Shown one piece after another: positions 1 through 10,613 of a DNA stretch of 64,000 nt. Positions within the stretch are counted from its first letter, which is position 1. Each line of letters begins with the position of its first letter. The position numbers and the translations under genes were made by a program. The notes beneath the pieces are model-generated. The model was not told where the DNA came from, searched no databases, and saw nothing but the letters and a program-made list of their open reading frames with translations. Source of the stretch: Erodium maritimum (taxonomy: Eukaryota; Streptophyta; Magnoliopsida; Geraniales; Geraniaceae); NCBI GenBank assembly GCA_963921825.1, contig OY997593.1, forward strand, positions 67,750,039-67,814,038. The letters are read 5' to 3'.

Positions 1-590
1 ACGATATCGACATGAATATTATGTTAGAAAGAAGACGTGTTAAGAACTTGAAATTAAGTTGATGTTGGTCTATTGTGGAATTGTTGTGTGGTATGAATTG
101 TGAACTGTGTGACTCGTGTGTGAAATTGTTGAAATGTGTGTTTGACTTATGTGACGCACTAGTGTGCGGACTTCTCTGGTTGTGTGAAATTGTATGACTA
201 TACTATACTAAGTATATTATTATTTCGAGTGTGACTTATTTGAAACGTGTGTGAACGCTAGTTATTTAAGCGTGTCGTTTTATGCAAATTTAAGAAACTG
301 AACATGTGCGTTATCCGTGTAGCGGATATACGACATGACGCCTACCTACGTACCACGAGGAACCAGGAGCCGGCCAACTAGGGGCCGAAGGCAGCCACCT
401 GCCATTGAGTCGGCAGGGGCAACAAGTGCCCAAGGTGCACCCACTGAGGGGCATGAGAGAGCTGATGCTGGACCAGTGGAACTACCGCCCAGAGTTCCGC
501 CTCCCAGAAAAGGCTCAATCCGCGACAAACCTCACAAGAGCCAAGTAAGTCGACCGACGTCCAGACGAAGCCTTTCTCGGAAGCGATAGA
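1..590 (+). mobile_element. Possible Ty3/gypsy leader and gag N-terminal fragment
   Basis: The first 334 bases are AT- and TG-rich with no gene. They are followed by an open frame at 335-589 (84 aa) that starts with MTPTYVPRGTRSRPTRGRR and is rich in Arg, Pro and Ser. Such basic, low-complexity starts are usual for gag proteins of plant gypsy elements, and the long untranslated stretch before it would fit a leader region. No zinc knuckle, protease or LTR is visible and the frame ends after 84 codons. This is therefore at best a fragment, and a chance frame in repeat DNA is a real alternative. Confidence 0.28.
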
Positions 591-599
591 TCTGGACCA

Positions 600-985
600 A
601 AAGAGTCCAGATCTACAAGAGCAAGAGAGAATTGAAGCCTTCGCCGCCCAGTCACTAGAGCCCTTTCAAAAACCGAGTCGATCCCCTCCATAAATCAGCG
701 AGGAAACGACTTCTCCCGCCCGGAAGAAAGGAGATCGTCGTCGACGGGGGTTAGAGTCAAACACCCCAAAGCACCGATAGAAACGAAAAGGGGAGGAGGG
801 AGAAGCGAAAGGGACAAGAAAAGTACCCCTGCCGGTGCCCTCCATGATCGAGAGGACTAGGAGAGAACCGAAGGAGAGGGAAGGAGGCTCGGCGGCGTAG
901 AGGCTGGGGCAGAAGCTTATGGTTTCTAGAGAGAAGGGAGACCCTCTCTCTAGAACGCTTTATTGTTACCATAGATAGCAAGAAT
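600..985 (-). mobile_element. Retroposon 5'-end fragment
   Basis: Read on the minus strand from about 975 downward, this is a pyrimidine-rich leader (TTCTAGAGAGAGGGTCTC, then many CTCC and TCTTC runs). It looks like the starts of the retroposons at 15124 and about 31640. No poly(A) end or target duplication was found, so only a piece is present. The minus-strand open frame at 757-1059 is not convincing as a gene. Confidence 0.35.
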
Positions 986-1393
986 GAGTCATCGATAAGG
1001 ATTGATTTGCTTTGTTTGCTTTGCTTTGAGCATATAGTTGTTCTCCTGTTCCCTGACATGTTCTAACGGTCTCGGACTGTTTTTTGAGCTTCCGCTAATG
1101 AGCTCCTCTTATAATTACTTTCTTGGCCCTTACTCTTTTGATACTTTTCATCTCGAAAAATACTCTTTTATAATAAAAATCTGTGCTTATGGAAAAAATA
1201 TATTTAACTTAGTCGAAATAGAAAACATCAATCAACTAAGTGGGAGCTTAATTTCATTAGTGTAATAAACGAGCACATGTCGGAGTATTAATTGTTTTTT
1301 GTTTATTTATTTGTCAAGTAAATTTGTACTACAAATAGAGTATTTCGTGGGCGAGAAGGTGTAGGCAACAGAAGCAGAGACCGAGAGAAAAGC

Positions 1394-1488
1394 ATGGGAG
1401 GATCAGCATTTCCACGGCGGCTCCCGACCGATGATGACCGTCCGGCAGTCGGCCACATCACCTCCACCGCTTCTTCTCTCCGCCAGAG
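1394..1488 (+). other. Candidate first coding exon cut by the copia insertion
   Basis: An ATG at 1394 in good context (AAGCATGGGAGG) opens a frame that stays open to the edge of the retrotransposon at 1489. The sequence is more GC-rich than its surroundings and follows a purine-rich stretch that could be a 5' UTR. The next plus-strand gene is the rhomboid gene, whose known exons begin at 7338 and lack an N-terminus. It is inferred, not shown, that this is its original start. The stretch 986-1393 holds nothing else I recognise. Confidence 0.25.
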
Positions 1489-1643
1489 TGAAAGATGTGA
1501 ATTTCCCGTAGGGTTAATTATCATTGAATGATCAATATATAGTCATATTACACATGTAGAGATAGAGTCCTAATACAATTGTTACACATGTAGAGATAGA
1601 CAGTATATAGCTGAAATGATATGGCTAATATATATCTCTAACA
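1489..1643 (-). repeat. 3' LTR of the copia element
   Basis: 155 bp. It matches the LTR at 6340-6519 except for two substitutions and the absence of about 25 bp near its right part (the other copy has GTCTTATACATGATAAATGC and flanking bases here). Just inside it on the minus strand lies a G-rich purine tract (GCGGGGGCG), the expected polypurine primer. Confidence 0.9.
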
Positions 1644-1698
1644 CGCCCCCGCAGTCGAAGCAGGACTAGCAAGAATGCTGAGACTGGACCTGAATTCC

Positions 1699-3225
1699 TC
1701 AAAAAAGTGCCGTCGGGAGACCCTTCGTAAAGATATCTGCAAACTGGTAAGACGAGGGCACATGGAGCACACGAACCTGACCTGCAGCAACTTTCTCACG
1801 TACAAAATGTAAGTCTAGCTCGACATGTTTGGAACGTTGGTGTTGTATTGGATTACCGGACATGTAAACCGAGCTTATATTATCACAAAACACAATAGTA
1901 GCAGTGGAAAGTGGGTAATGCAACTCAAGGAGAAGGTTACGCAACCAACAAGATTCAGCGACTGCATTAGCAACACCACGATACTCAGCTTCAGCACTGG
2001 AGCGAGACACGACATGTTGTCGTTTAGATGACCAAGAGACAAGGTTAGAACCGAGAAAAACACAATAACCAGAAGTGGACCGACGAGTGTCGGGACATCC
2101 CGCCCAGTCGGCATCAGAATAAGCAGTAAGAGATAGAGCAGAAGAAGGGCGAAGGTGGAGACCATGAGAGATACTACCTTGGACATAACGAAGAATACGT
2201 TTGAGAGCTGCAAAGTGAGGTTCACGAGGATCATGCATAAACAAGCAGATTTGTTGAACATCATAAGATATATCAGGACGAGTAAAGGTGAGATATTGGA
2301 GGGCACCTGCGAGACTACGATAGAGTGAAGGATCCGAGACCGGGAGACCAGAGGAGGAGGAGAGTTTGGCTTTGGTGTCGACATGAGTAAGGCATGGATT
2401 GCAGGAGGCCATATCGGCTCGAGTAAGAATTTCACGAGCGAATTTTTCTTGGGAAAGAAGAAGGCCCGAGGGTGTACGAGTGACGGATATACCCAAGAAA
2501 TAATGGAGAGGGCCAAGATGGGTCATAGCGAACTCCGAGCTAAGACGCGAAATGATTGTGGAAAGAAGAGTAGACGAAGAAGCAGTGAGTAAGATGTCAT
2601 CAACATAGAGAAGGAGAAATGCAGTAAGAGAACCTTGACGGTAGATGAAAAGGGATGTATCAACCTGACTGCTGATGAAACCGATAGAGAGAAGATAAGA
2701 AGCAAAACGTTGATACCAAGCCCGAGGGGATTGCTTAAGGCCATAGAGGGCCTTCTTGAGGCGACATACGTGATTAGGAAAAGAGGGGTCCTGAAAGCTA
2801 GGAGGTTGCTTCATGTAAACAGTCTCTGAAAGATCGCCATGAAGGAATGCATTTTTGACATCTAGTTGGTGAATGGGCCAAGAGTGAGAGAGGGAGAGAC
2901 TAAGAATGGTCCGAATAGTAGCTGGTTTGACCACAGGGCTGAAAGTGTCGTCAAAGTCAAAACCGGGTTGTTGAGTGTACCCTTGAGCAACAAGACGAGC
3001 TTTGTAACGCTCAAGAGAACCATCAGAGCGGAATTTATGACGGAAGATCCATTTGGAGCCAACAACGTTAACATTTGACGGGGCAGGGTACCAAGTCCCA
3101 AGTGTTGTTAGTATGGAGAGCAGAGAGCTCGGCTTCCATAGCTTCCTTCCAATGCGGATCACGAAGAGCCTGAGTCGAAGAACGAGGAATGGGAGAGGGA
3201 GCAGAGGCAGAGACATGAAGATCAA
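1699..3225 (-). pseudogene. Copia reverse transcriptase and RNase H region
   Basis: The 508-codon frame makes the replication half of the copia polyprotein. Residues 1 to about 47 are out-of-frame leader. From there the RT fold is visible: the [10 protein letters not shown] block (121-130, containing the first catalytic Asp), the [12 protein letters not shown] block (159-171) and YVDD at 207-210. RNase H follows with [15 protein letters not shown] and a CDN motif, and ends in the usual ADIFTKGL signature. The domain itself looks intact. It overlaps the integrase-linker frame (3068-3781) and is joined to it only by a frameshift near 3080, so it cannot be made as a normal polyprotein. Confidence 0.9.
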
Positions 3226-3781
3226 GAATGCGACGTGGTTTGACGGTACCGACTCGACTTCGTGTGATCATGGGATGAGCAGGCAGGGATGGTTGGATGG
3301 GAGAGGCATGTGGAGTAATAATAGGGGAGGAAGTTGTTACCCCGTGGGAGATAGGAGAGGGTAAGAGTGGTGAGGGAGACGGAGGAACAGAAGATTCAGG
3401 TGGGGAAAGGGAATTAAAGAAAGGTGGAAGATCATCAGAAGGTGAGTGGAGAAAATCATAAGAAGCTGATGGCGTAGGTGAGTGGTGGGAAGAATAAGGG
3501 AATATGGATTCATCAAAAATGACATGACGAGAGATTATGACCTTGCCGGTAGAGAGGTCCATACATCGATAACCACGATGATTGGACGGATAGCCAAGAA
3601 AAACGCAAGCACGAGATCGAGGAGCAAGTTTATGAGGGCTTGTAGAAGAAAGGTTGGGATAACATAAGCATCCAAAAACCCGAAGGTGATCGTAGGTGGG
3701 AAATGTATGGTAAAGGACCTCGAACGGAGTACGAAAGGAGAGAGCTTTAGTTGGAAGGAGATTGAGAATATGAACAACCAT
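3068..3781 (-). pseudogene. Copia integrase C-terminal and linker region
   Basis: This 237-codon frame continues the integrase after a frameshift. It starts in the conserved block LNLLPTKALSFRTPFEVLY, passes through the GYRCMD-type core end (CVFLGYPSNHRGYRC), then a long Ser/Pro-rich linker. It ends in the start of RT ([18 protein letters not shown], then NTWDLVP). Downstream the RT continues in another frame. Confidence 0.85.
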
Positions 3782-3783
3782 GT

Positions 3784-4380
3784 TCAGACTTTCGACCCAG
3801 AATGAAGGTGGAGAAGAGCTTGAAATAGGAGCGAGCGAACTATATTATTTGTAGTACGAATCATGCGTTCCGCTTTGCCATTTTGTTGAGACGTGTGTGG
3901 ACACGAGAATCGAAAAATGATGCCATGAGAAAGAAAGAAATCACGAAGGGGTTTGTTGTCGAATTCGCGACCATTATCACATTGAAATGCTTTAATAGGG
4001 ATGCCGAATTGTGATCGAATATAAGCGTGAAAATGAACAAACAACTGAAAAACATCAGACTTAGCACGTAAAGGAAAGACCCATAAGAAATGAGAAAAAT
4101 CATCCAAGAGCAATAAATAATATTTAAAACCACTGGGACTAGGAATAGGTGAAGTCCAAAGATCGGAGTGAATAATTTCAAATAAACGAGTAGTACGAGA
4201 AATAGAAGGAGAAAATGGAAGGCGTACGTGTTTGCCTAATTGACATGCATCACAAATATTGTCTGAAAAATCCTTATTACATGAGATAAAGTTTCTTGAA
4301 CTAAGAAATTTAAAAATGTGTTTGTCGGGATGACCAAGTCGACGGTGCCATGTGGTAGGAGAGATGTTTGTGGAGAGCAA
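3784..4380 (-). pseudogene. Copia integrase zinc-binding and catalytic core
   Basis: The frame begins with the GAG-pre-integrase zinc site (WHRRLGHP ... CDACQLGKH). It then has the core with IHSDLWTS, QCDNGREF and NGKAERMIR, which supply the D, D and E of the catalytic triad, all present. It is separated from the protease frame upstream only by an in-frame TGA at 4444-4446, and it loses frame after about residue 190. The family's reaction is insertion of the cDNA copy into host DNA. Confidence 0.87.
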
Positions 4381-4443
4381 TAAGGAAGTCGTTGAGGGTG
4401 GAGTGGAGGTGGAAATGGGGTAGAGTTCGCCGTTGCTATCACA

Positions 4444-5106
4444 TCAGAGAAAAGGAATCCCGGTCTGTAGATCCTTCACACAAAAACCGTAGGGATCAAA
4501 TTCAACAGAGCATTGGTTATCACGGGTAAATTTACGAACAGAATTGAGATTTTTAATAATATTAGGAGTTATAAGAATATCACGCAACTCCAAATTTTTA
4601 TGAGAGGTAGGAAATGAAAATTGACCAGTAAAATGTACAGGTAAAACATCACCGTTACCAACAATAATCGAGCTAGAATCTGTACATGGAGTGATGTTAG
4701 AAAGTGTACCTGAATGGGAAGCGGTATGTGAAGTGGATCCAGTGTCCATGTACCACCCGACATCCGGTTGCTGAAGAGTCATAGGCGAGAAGAGGTGATT
4801 AAGATCGGTGGGCTGAGATGCTGTAACTGGGCCAGACGGGCTGGCAGTAAATGGAGCAGGTGTTGGTGACCTGCTTGAAGACACTGGGCCAGGCTGTGCA
4901 GGGTAGCTGGAAGATGGGCCTCGGTCGGACGGCCCAAGTGCTGAAGAAACTGGACCAGATCCATAAGCGTGTGCTGCTGCGTGAAAATAACCTTGAGCAT
5001 CGTGAATCTTTTGTTGTATCGCCGAGAGCTGTTGCTGAAGGTCGAGGAGGTGCTGGTGCTGGTGCTGGACGGAGCCGTTGCCGGATGCTGTGAACGCAGA
5101 AGTCAT
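4444..5106 (-). pseudogene. Copia gag end and aspartic protease
   Basis: 220 codons. The first half is a Gln-, Pro- and Ser-rich spacer. The second half carries the protease active-site block WYMDTGSTSH with the DTG triad intact, followed by the usual IIVGNGDVLPV segment. The open frame ends in a stop immediately before the integrase, and that stop is in the same frame as the integrase, so a single base change accounts for the break. Confidence 0.82.
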
Positions 5107-6050
5107 CGCCAGTGCCGAAGGTAGATGTTGCCGCTGTGATTGGTTGTGCTGGAACTGGTGTGGAGGAGCTGCGCCAAGGATGCCCGGAGGACCGACGAAC
5201 CTGCGATTAGAGCCACGGCCGATGGTGCCGGAGCCACGACCTGAGCTACGTCCTCGTCCACGGAATCTGCCCTGCCATAGGTATGTGTTTGTGGGTAATA
5301 ATTTGGGTAGGGATTTGGGTAGGGCTGATCTTGGGAATTTCGGGTATATAGGACAGAATTAGAATCAGGATTGGTATTGGTATTGTGTTTGTTCTCTGCA
5401 AGCAATAGCATGGACCTCACTGTTAGAAAGCTAGGAAAAGGTGATTGATGCTGAATTACCTCGACACTATTGTTGTATGATTCAGGTAATTCATGTAGAG
5501 TTTGTAGCACAAGGTCCTGATCTGAAATGGGCTGATCTACATCAGCAAGAGAATCGGAAAGGACTTTGAGTCTTTGACAGTATTCAGAGATGGAGAGAGA
5601 TCCTTTACGAATAGCTCGAAGCTGCTGCTGAAGTTGCAAGGCTCGTGACATCTTATTGTCCCGAAAAAGAGACTCAATTGAATTCCACATGTCAAGTGCA
5701 GTGGCATCCGGCTTGAACACATCAGAGAGTAAGTCAGGATGCACAGTAGCATACAACCAGGTAACAACGAGGGCATCAAGCCGCAACCACAAGAAATCAG
5801 GTGTGGTTGGAGGCGGATCGGTAATATGTTGTAATGTTTGATGACTGGCACATAATTTTCTGAACATTTCTCTCCATTGTTTGTAATGGGGATCATTAAT
5901 TGAGAGCTTTAGAGGAACGAAGTTGCTGGCATTAGTAACACAATAAGCGGGATGAAATGAGGAAGTTTGGGCAGATGAGGTGGGGGCAGGAGGTGTAGGG
6001 ACAGGAGGTGTAGAGGGATCAATAGGTGTTTGCGAGTCGTCTTTAGTCAT
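5103..6050 (-). pseudogene. Copia gag
   Basis: 315 codons from ATG at 6050. A Pro/Thr-rich start is followed by the retrotransposon gag domain (LSINDPHYKQWREMF, then LWNSIE-like and LQLQQQLRAIRKGSLSISEY blocks). Near 5268 the frame shifts. The alternative frame continues as a Gly/Arg-rich run typical of the gag nucleic-acid-binding tail and leads straight into the protease frame, so the last 50 or so residues here are out of frame. No CCHC knuckle was seen. Confidence 0.87.
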
Positions 6051-6326
6051 GGTGATTTATAACTGTAGAAATAGAGCAGCACAATAATATAGAATGGATA
6101 TATGTATTGCTACTGCTATATGGTTATGATTGTAGAAACAGACACAATACACAGATTTGCAGAATACATCAGCACAATAACATGTGTAATATGTGTGCAC
6201 AGGTGCAGGAGAATAAAGGGAAGCAAAAGAAAGGAAAACCTGAGGTGTAGTATGGCAGAGACAGATTTGCAGATGGAGGACACGAGATCAGGAAGCAACC
6301 GAGGCAAAGAGGAAAGTGGCGGCGCA

Positions 6327-6339
6327 GGCTCTGATACCA
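6327..6339 (-). promoter_or_regulatory. Primer-binding site (tRNA-iMet)
   Basis: Minus-strand TGGTATCAGAGCC directly abuts the 5' LTR. It is complementary to the 3' end of plant initiator methionine tRNA, the usual primer for copia reverse transcription. Confidence 0.92.
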
Positions 6340-6519
6340 TGAAAGATGTGAATTTCCCGTAGGGTTAATTATCATTGAATGATCAATATATAGTCCTATT
6401 ACACATGTAGAGATAGAGTCCTAATACAACTGTTACACATGTAGAGATAGAGTCTTATACATGATAAATGCTACTGCAGTATATAGCTGAAATGATATGG
6501 CTAATATATATCTCTAACA
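6340..6519 (-). repeat. 5' LTR of the copia element
   Basis: 180 bp, TG...CA ends on either strand, next to the primer-binding site. It contains direct copies of ACACATGTAGAGATAGAG about 35 bp apart. It is the fuller of the two LTRs. Confidence 0.92.
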
Positions 6520-7337
6520 TGGAGCCATGTCTACAATGGGTTTCTCAGGGTATCTATTCTCTTCTCCCCTCCTGCTACTGTGCTGCTGTTTGCTTGGTCG
6601 GAAAGCTTCATTTTCTCGGAATGGCGTATAAGAAATCTAGATGACCGGACTGGACTCAATCTAGGGTTGTCTTCTTCTTCTTTAGCTGCTATTTTGGTTG
6701 TTCAGAGACTAAAAAATGTTTAAGATGAATACCCAAATTTGTGTGACAACAATGGTCATGTGTACTCGATTTTGTACGGTCAATAAGCAGGAAATTTAAC
6801 CCTTAACCTAACCCTACTCTAGACCTGCTCGAGAGCTGAGGACCCACTACGATTCCAACTCGTCCGGCCCTAATGGGCTACTCTTGATCCTTGATTGATT
6901 GTGTGTGGTTTTGTATTATGTTGTGATTCGTTATTGTCTTTTCCCAGAAGAGCCTAGCTTGATCTGAATGTTTGCTTTTAGTATGCTTCTAGCAATATGA
7001 AATTGAAGGGGTTGGATGAAAATGTGAATTTGTAGGATTAATTGGGTAAGATTCGATGAGTTAGGGTCCTATTTGACAAAGAAATAAAGGATTTCAGATG
7101 CTAAGAGTTCAAAGAAAGTAGGTAATACATTGCAGGAATGTATAGGATATTGGGTATAAGAGTAATCAATCGTATCGATTTCCCTTGGAATCTGGAGCTC
7201 TGGTTTTTGTTATATCTATGTCTAGGCATGTAGCAAAAGTTGAAGTTATGTTAAGCCCTGAGATGTTCATGCAATGAGAAACATCAGCTGCTGTCTTTAT
7301 GTGCAATTTGCATCTATATTTTTTTTTTGAGTTTCAG
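6520..7337 (+). other. Upstream region of the rhomboid gene, no exon assigned
   Basis: No reading frame here can be tied with confidence to the rhomboid protein. The first 100 bases hold several short open frames and could be exon sequence continuing from the left of the copia element. The rest is AT-rich and intron-like, ending in a pyrimidine tract and AG at 7336-7337. Confidence 0.4.
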
Positions 7338-9747
7338 GAATTTCGTGATCTCAGTCATGCACATACATTGAAGGGTAAATGGTGGGGAAAGGCCTTTCAG
7401 TTCAGTGGGTTCAAGTTTCAACAGTCAACAAATGGAGCTTTCTCATCCAAATTTGCAGCTTGCTTACCCTACTTCAACCGGAGAGAAGGAAGCAAAAAGG
7501 CCTCCGGAAATGAGGGTGTGTCAAACCTAAAATCATCTGCAACAGATCCATTCCTTCGAAGGCACTTAACCAATGCTCTTCTTGCTATTAATGTCTCGTA
7601 AGTATATTCGCTTCCTAGAGATGTGTATAACTGGATTTTGTTGCTATGACCATGGCTTTGACAAAATTTCTTATGCTCTCTATTAATGCACAGAGCTTAT
7701 ATTGCTGACATGTCAACAGATGGGAAAGTCAATTTATGGGGAGCCAAGGTTAGGGCTATTTAGAAGTGCACATTTTTTTTCTTCTATCGGCAAACTCTAT
7801 ATATCTGTACTGTACCTTAATGTAAGATTTATGCAGGATAATCATTTGATTCGCAAAGGACAGTGGTGGAGATTTGTCACTTGTTCCTTCTTGCATGTTC
7901 ATTCCTTGCACTTGCTAGTATGGCGTCAAATCTTACCTCTTAGTATATATTTCTCTTGTAATGGTTGGTTTACTTCTATATCTCAATCTGAAAACAAATC
8001 CACAGGTTAACTGTTATAGCTTGTATAGTTTGGCACCTATGGAAACTATCTGTGGGCCTAAGAGATACCTTGCAGTGTACTTCACCTCTGCTCTTGCTGG
8101 TAACAGTTCACCTTCTTACTACATGATTTAGTTGTTAAGGGACTAGTGTTCTAACTCAATAATGTGGAGAGAATCAGGTTCCGGGTTGAGTTATTGTTTC
8201 CAGAAGAAGCCTATGGTTGGTTCATCAGGAGCTCTCTTTGGACTGGTAAGTCTTAAGGATCACCTGAGGATCTGATTTCAGAAAGATCTCTACAGTTAGG
8301 ATTTAGAAGATAGAGTTTGTGCCCTTAAAGTTCCTTGGCAAGCCCACAACATATTTAGAACTGGATACTGCTGAAAATGCACTCTACTTATTTTCTTCTT
8401 GTTTAATAGTTATACTCAATTCAGAGAAGCTTTATGTTTCATTTTCGTATTTAATAGTTATACCCAACATTAAAATGGTGTAATGTACACTGCCTTGAAA
8501 ACTTTGAACTTCCATACCTCATTGCACTGTCTTAGGCTTTGTTTTTTTTATCCTCAAAGTAAGGTGTATCAAGATTATTTGGTCTCCACCTTACTTATGT
8601 AGAAGCAAGGGTGCACCAAACATTTTTTATTCTTAAAGAACTTTTTAAGGTTGATTTATTAAGAAATATTTGGTCTCAACCTATACTTATGTAGAAGTCA
8701 GGGAGCACCCAAACATTTTGACCCCCACCTTAAGAGAGGTCCAAGAAGAGCAGAAGAGAGAGAGGCCTAAATGGCAAGATCAAGAGAAGTCCAATAGAAA
8801 TTGGGAATAAGTAAGGACTGAGGTACGGCTGCTGGGACTTGAACCCGGGTCTCATGAACCCAAGTGCAAGTGCTTGGCCAGTTGGACAAGCAAGCTTTGG
8901 TTGTCTTAGGCTTTGCTGTGTCGTGGTCGAAAGTTTTTCAAGCTAGATGTTGATATGTTTTGATTTATCGTTTCATATATCGATTTGTAATTGAACTGAG
9001 TATTCTTTTCAGTTTGGATCTTATGCTGCATATGTCATGAGGCATGGGGAGTACATGTATGGAGGTGGAAGTGACGAGCTAAATCATATTAGTCGGGTGG
9101 TTCTCCTAAATGCGGTATGTCTCTCACTTTCTTATTGCTAGAAATGGTTAGACCAAAACATTACAGTAAAGGATGGCAAAGCAACTAAACCATGCTAGTT
9201 ATTAACTCCTTCATATGAGTGAAAGTATCTGATTATGGTTGATGCATTTCAATTACAATGATCTTTTTATAGCCATTTACGTCTTGTTCTTATGTTGGAC
9301 GCTTACTGTTACCGATCATCTATCTGCCATGCAGGCTTTGGGGCTATATTTCTCTAAATTCATCGATAACTGGGCACATGTAAGTACAATCATACTTTTT
9401 GTATAGCTTTCAAAAAGTAATAATGAACCAAAAGATAAGGGTGATTATTTGATAAAACGTTAATCCGCCCCAAAATGAGTGACCCATTTCCCTAAACTGT
9501 TTGAGACTGATAATGCTAATTTCTCTGCATGTCTCTTCCAAACCAACATATTTCATTTTTTCTTTGGCAACATGAACAGTTGGGAGGCTTTCTTGGTGGA
9601 GCTGCTGCAGCATGGCTTCTAGGACCAGCATTCAAGTATGAGTCCCAGACCACAGCACAAGGGGAGAGGATTTATAAGGACAGGCCTCCAATTCCCTACC
9701 TTGTTAGCTCCAAAGCAGAACCACTGTCATTAAAGTCCGAGCCTTGA
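7338..9747 (+). CDS. Plastid-type rhomboid family intramembrane protease (5' part missing)
   Basis: Eight exons were traced by GT/AG sites and unbroken phase: 7338-7597, 7694-7748, 7837-7917, 8006-8099, 8178-8245, 9013-9114, 9335-9379, 9580-9747. Joined, they give 290 residues and a stop. Rhomboids cut substrates inside membranes. Visible hallmarks are GQWWRFVTCSFLH (the loop-1 WR-type motif), HLLVNCYSL after it, the serine motif GSSGALFGL (catalytic Ser about residue 180), and NWAHLGGFLGG (catalytic His at 235). The end WLLGPAFKYE plus a short soluble tail resembles Arabidopsis chloroplast RBL10 and its relatives. The first traced exon is a Lys/Ser-rich stretch with no motif, compatible with a region after a transit peptide. 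The true start is not found. A copia element lies 0.8 kb upstream and may have separated the first exon. The exact orthologue is uncertain. Confidence 0.87.
8528..8915 (-). mobile_element. tRNA-derived SINE inside a rhomboid intron
   Basis: A 360-bp insertion (8542-8901) is flanked by exact 14-bp direct repeats TGTCTTAGGCTTTG at 8528-8541 and 8902-8915. On the minus strand its head is tRNA-like, with a TGGCCAAGCAC A-box-like segment and a GGGTTCAAGTCCC B box. It ends in a run of eight A next to the left repeat. Those are the marks of a SINE mobilised by LINE machinery. It lies in the 767-bp intron between exons 8178-8245 and 9013-9114 and breaks no coding sequence. Confidence 0.85.
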
Positions 9748-10613
9748 TTCTGTGCATAGCACATACTAACTGTGACATTGGAACTTAGTATGCTGAAACA
9801 TGTACTCATGTTTTCATATGTGAATCCCCCTATCTATATCACACTGACTTCTCCCATCAATCACAAAGATATAGTACTTGTTCATATTTATATTTACTAT
9901 TAATTATCTTTGACCTCCTGCCAATTTAGGAACCATAGTTTTTAATCTATTTTCAGCTTTGTTTTTACGATCTTAACCTGTTGCGTTTCCTAACAATGAC
10001 ATTTTCATTTTTTGCACGGACTATCGTTTGTCGTCAAAATTAACAGGGACGTTACTTTTGGATGAGAAAAGTTCAAAATGCCCTCGACGAAAAATGTTTC
10101 CGCGCAAAAAATTGGTGGAGACGTTCTCTAGCTTCTCTCTCTAGAAATCTAAAAGTTGGGTGGAGCTCTCTTTCTCACGGTTTAAGTCTTCTATTTATAG
10201 GCATTTTGTGGACGGTAATGGTACTAGATTTCTTATCTCCATGACGTAAAGAGTACGATGAAGGGTCACAGTGGAGGCTCCCTGTCCTCTGTACATATCC
10301 ACCTCCATGGCGTATGTAACACTATGGTTGCTCAGTTTAGTATATTTATGGTTTGTACCATGGACATTTACCTATATGGCGTGACAAATTTGTCTCGAGG
10401 TGAAAACCCTAGTGCACCCTTGCTCCGATGATGTCACGTGTCATCCACGTCATGGACTCTAGTGCTCCAAGACGTGGAGTCTGGGTTGACTGCCTTTGAC
10501 TCCTTTAAGTTTTTTTTCTTCGAACTTGGCTTGGACTGGAGGTTTTTTCCCACACTTCTTGCTCCAATATTTCTACCACGAACAACCTGTCACGTAGAGA
10601 TAAAGAAACAAGA
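9748..10613. other. Intergenic DNA downstream of the rhomboid gene
   Basis: AT-rich 3' flank followed by unremarkable sequence. Short open frames at 10062-10244 and 10438-10623 show no motif. Nothing further is recognised. Confidence 0.5.

Larger units (their letters stand above)
1489..6519 (-). mobile_element. Ty1/copia LTR retrotransposon, full-length but disabled
   Basis: The element is bounded by two LTRs (1489-1643 and 6340-6519) that on the plus strand begin TGAAAGATG and end TCTAACA. Reading on the minus strand the order is 5' LTR, primer-binding site, gag, protease, integrase, reverse transcriptase, RNase H, purine-rich tract, 3' LTR. Protease-integrase-RT order defines Ty1/copia. 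The RT and RNase H sequence is of the Ale/Retrofit type by general appearance, a weak assignment. The coding region is broken by at least one in-frame stop and three frameshifts. Target-site duplication is not convincing (CAGAG on the left, TGGAG on the right). Confidence 0.93.

Noticed and set aside
1484-6524. 5-bp target duplication of the first copia element
   Set aside because: CAGAG and TGGAG agree at only three positions; not counted as evidence.
8820-8901. A genuine tRNA gene on the minus strand
   Set aside because: A- and B-box-like parts are present, but no full cloverleaf could be drawn and the segment is the head of a SINE with A tail and target duplications.
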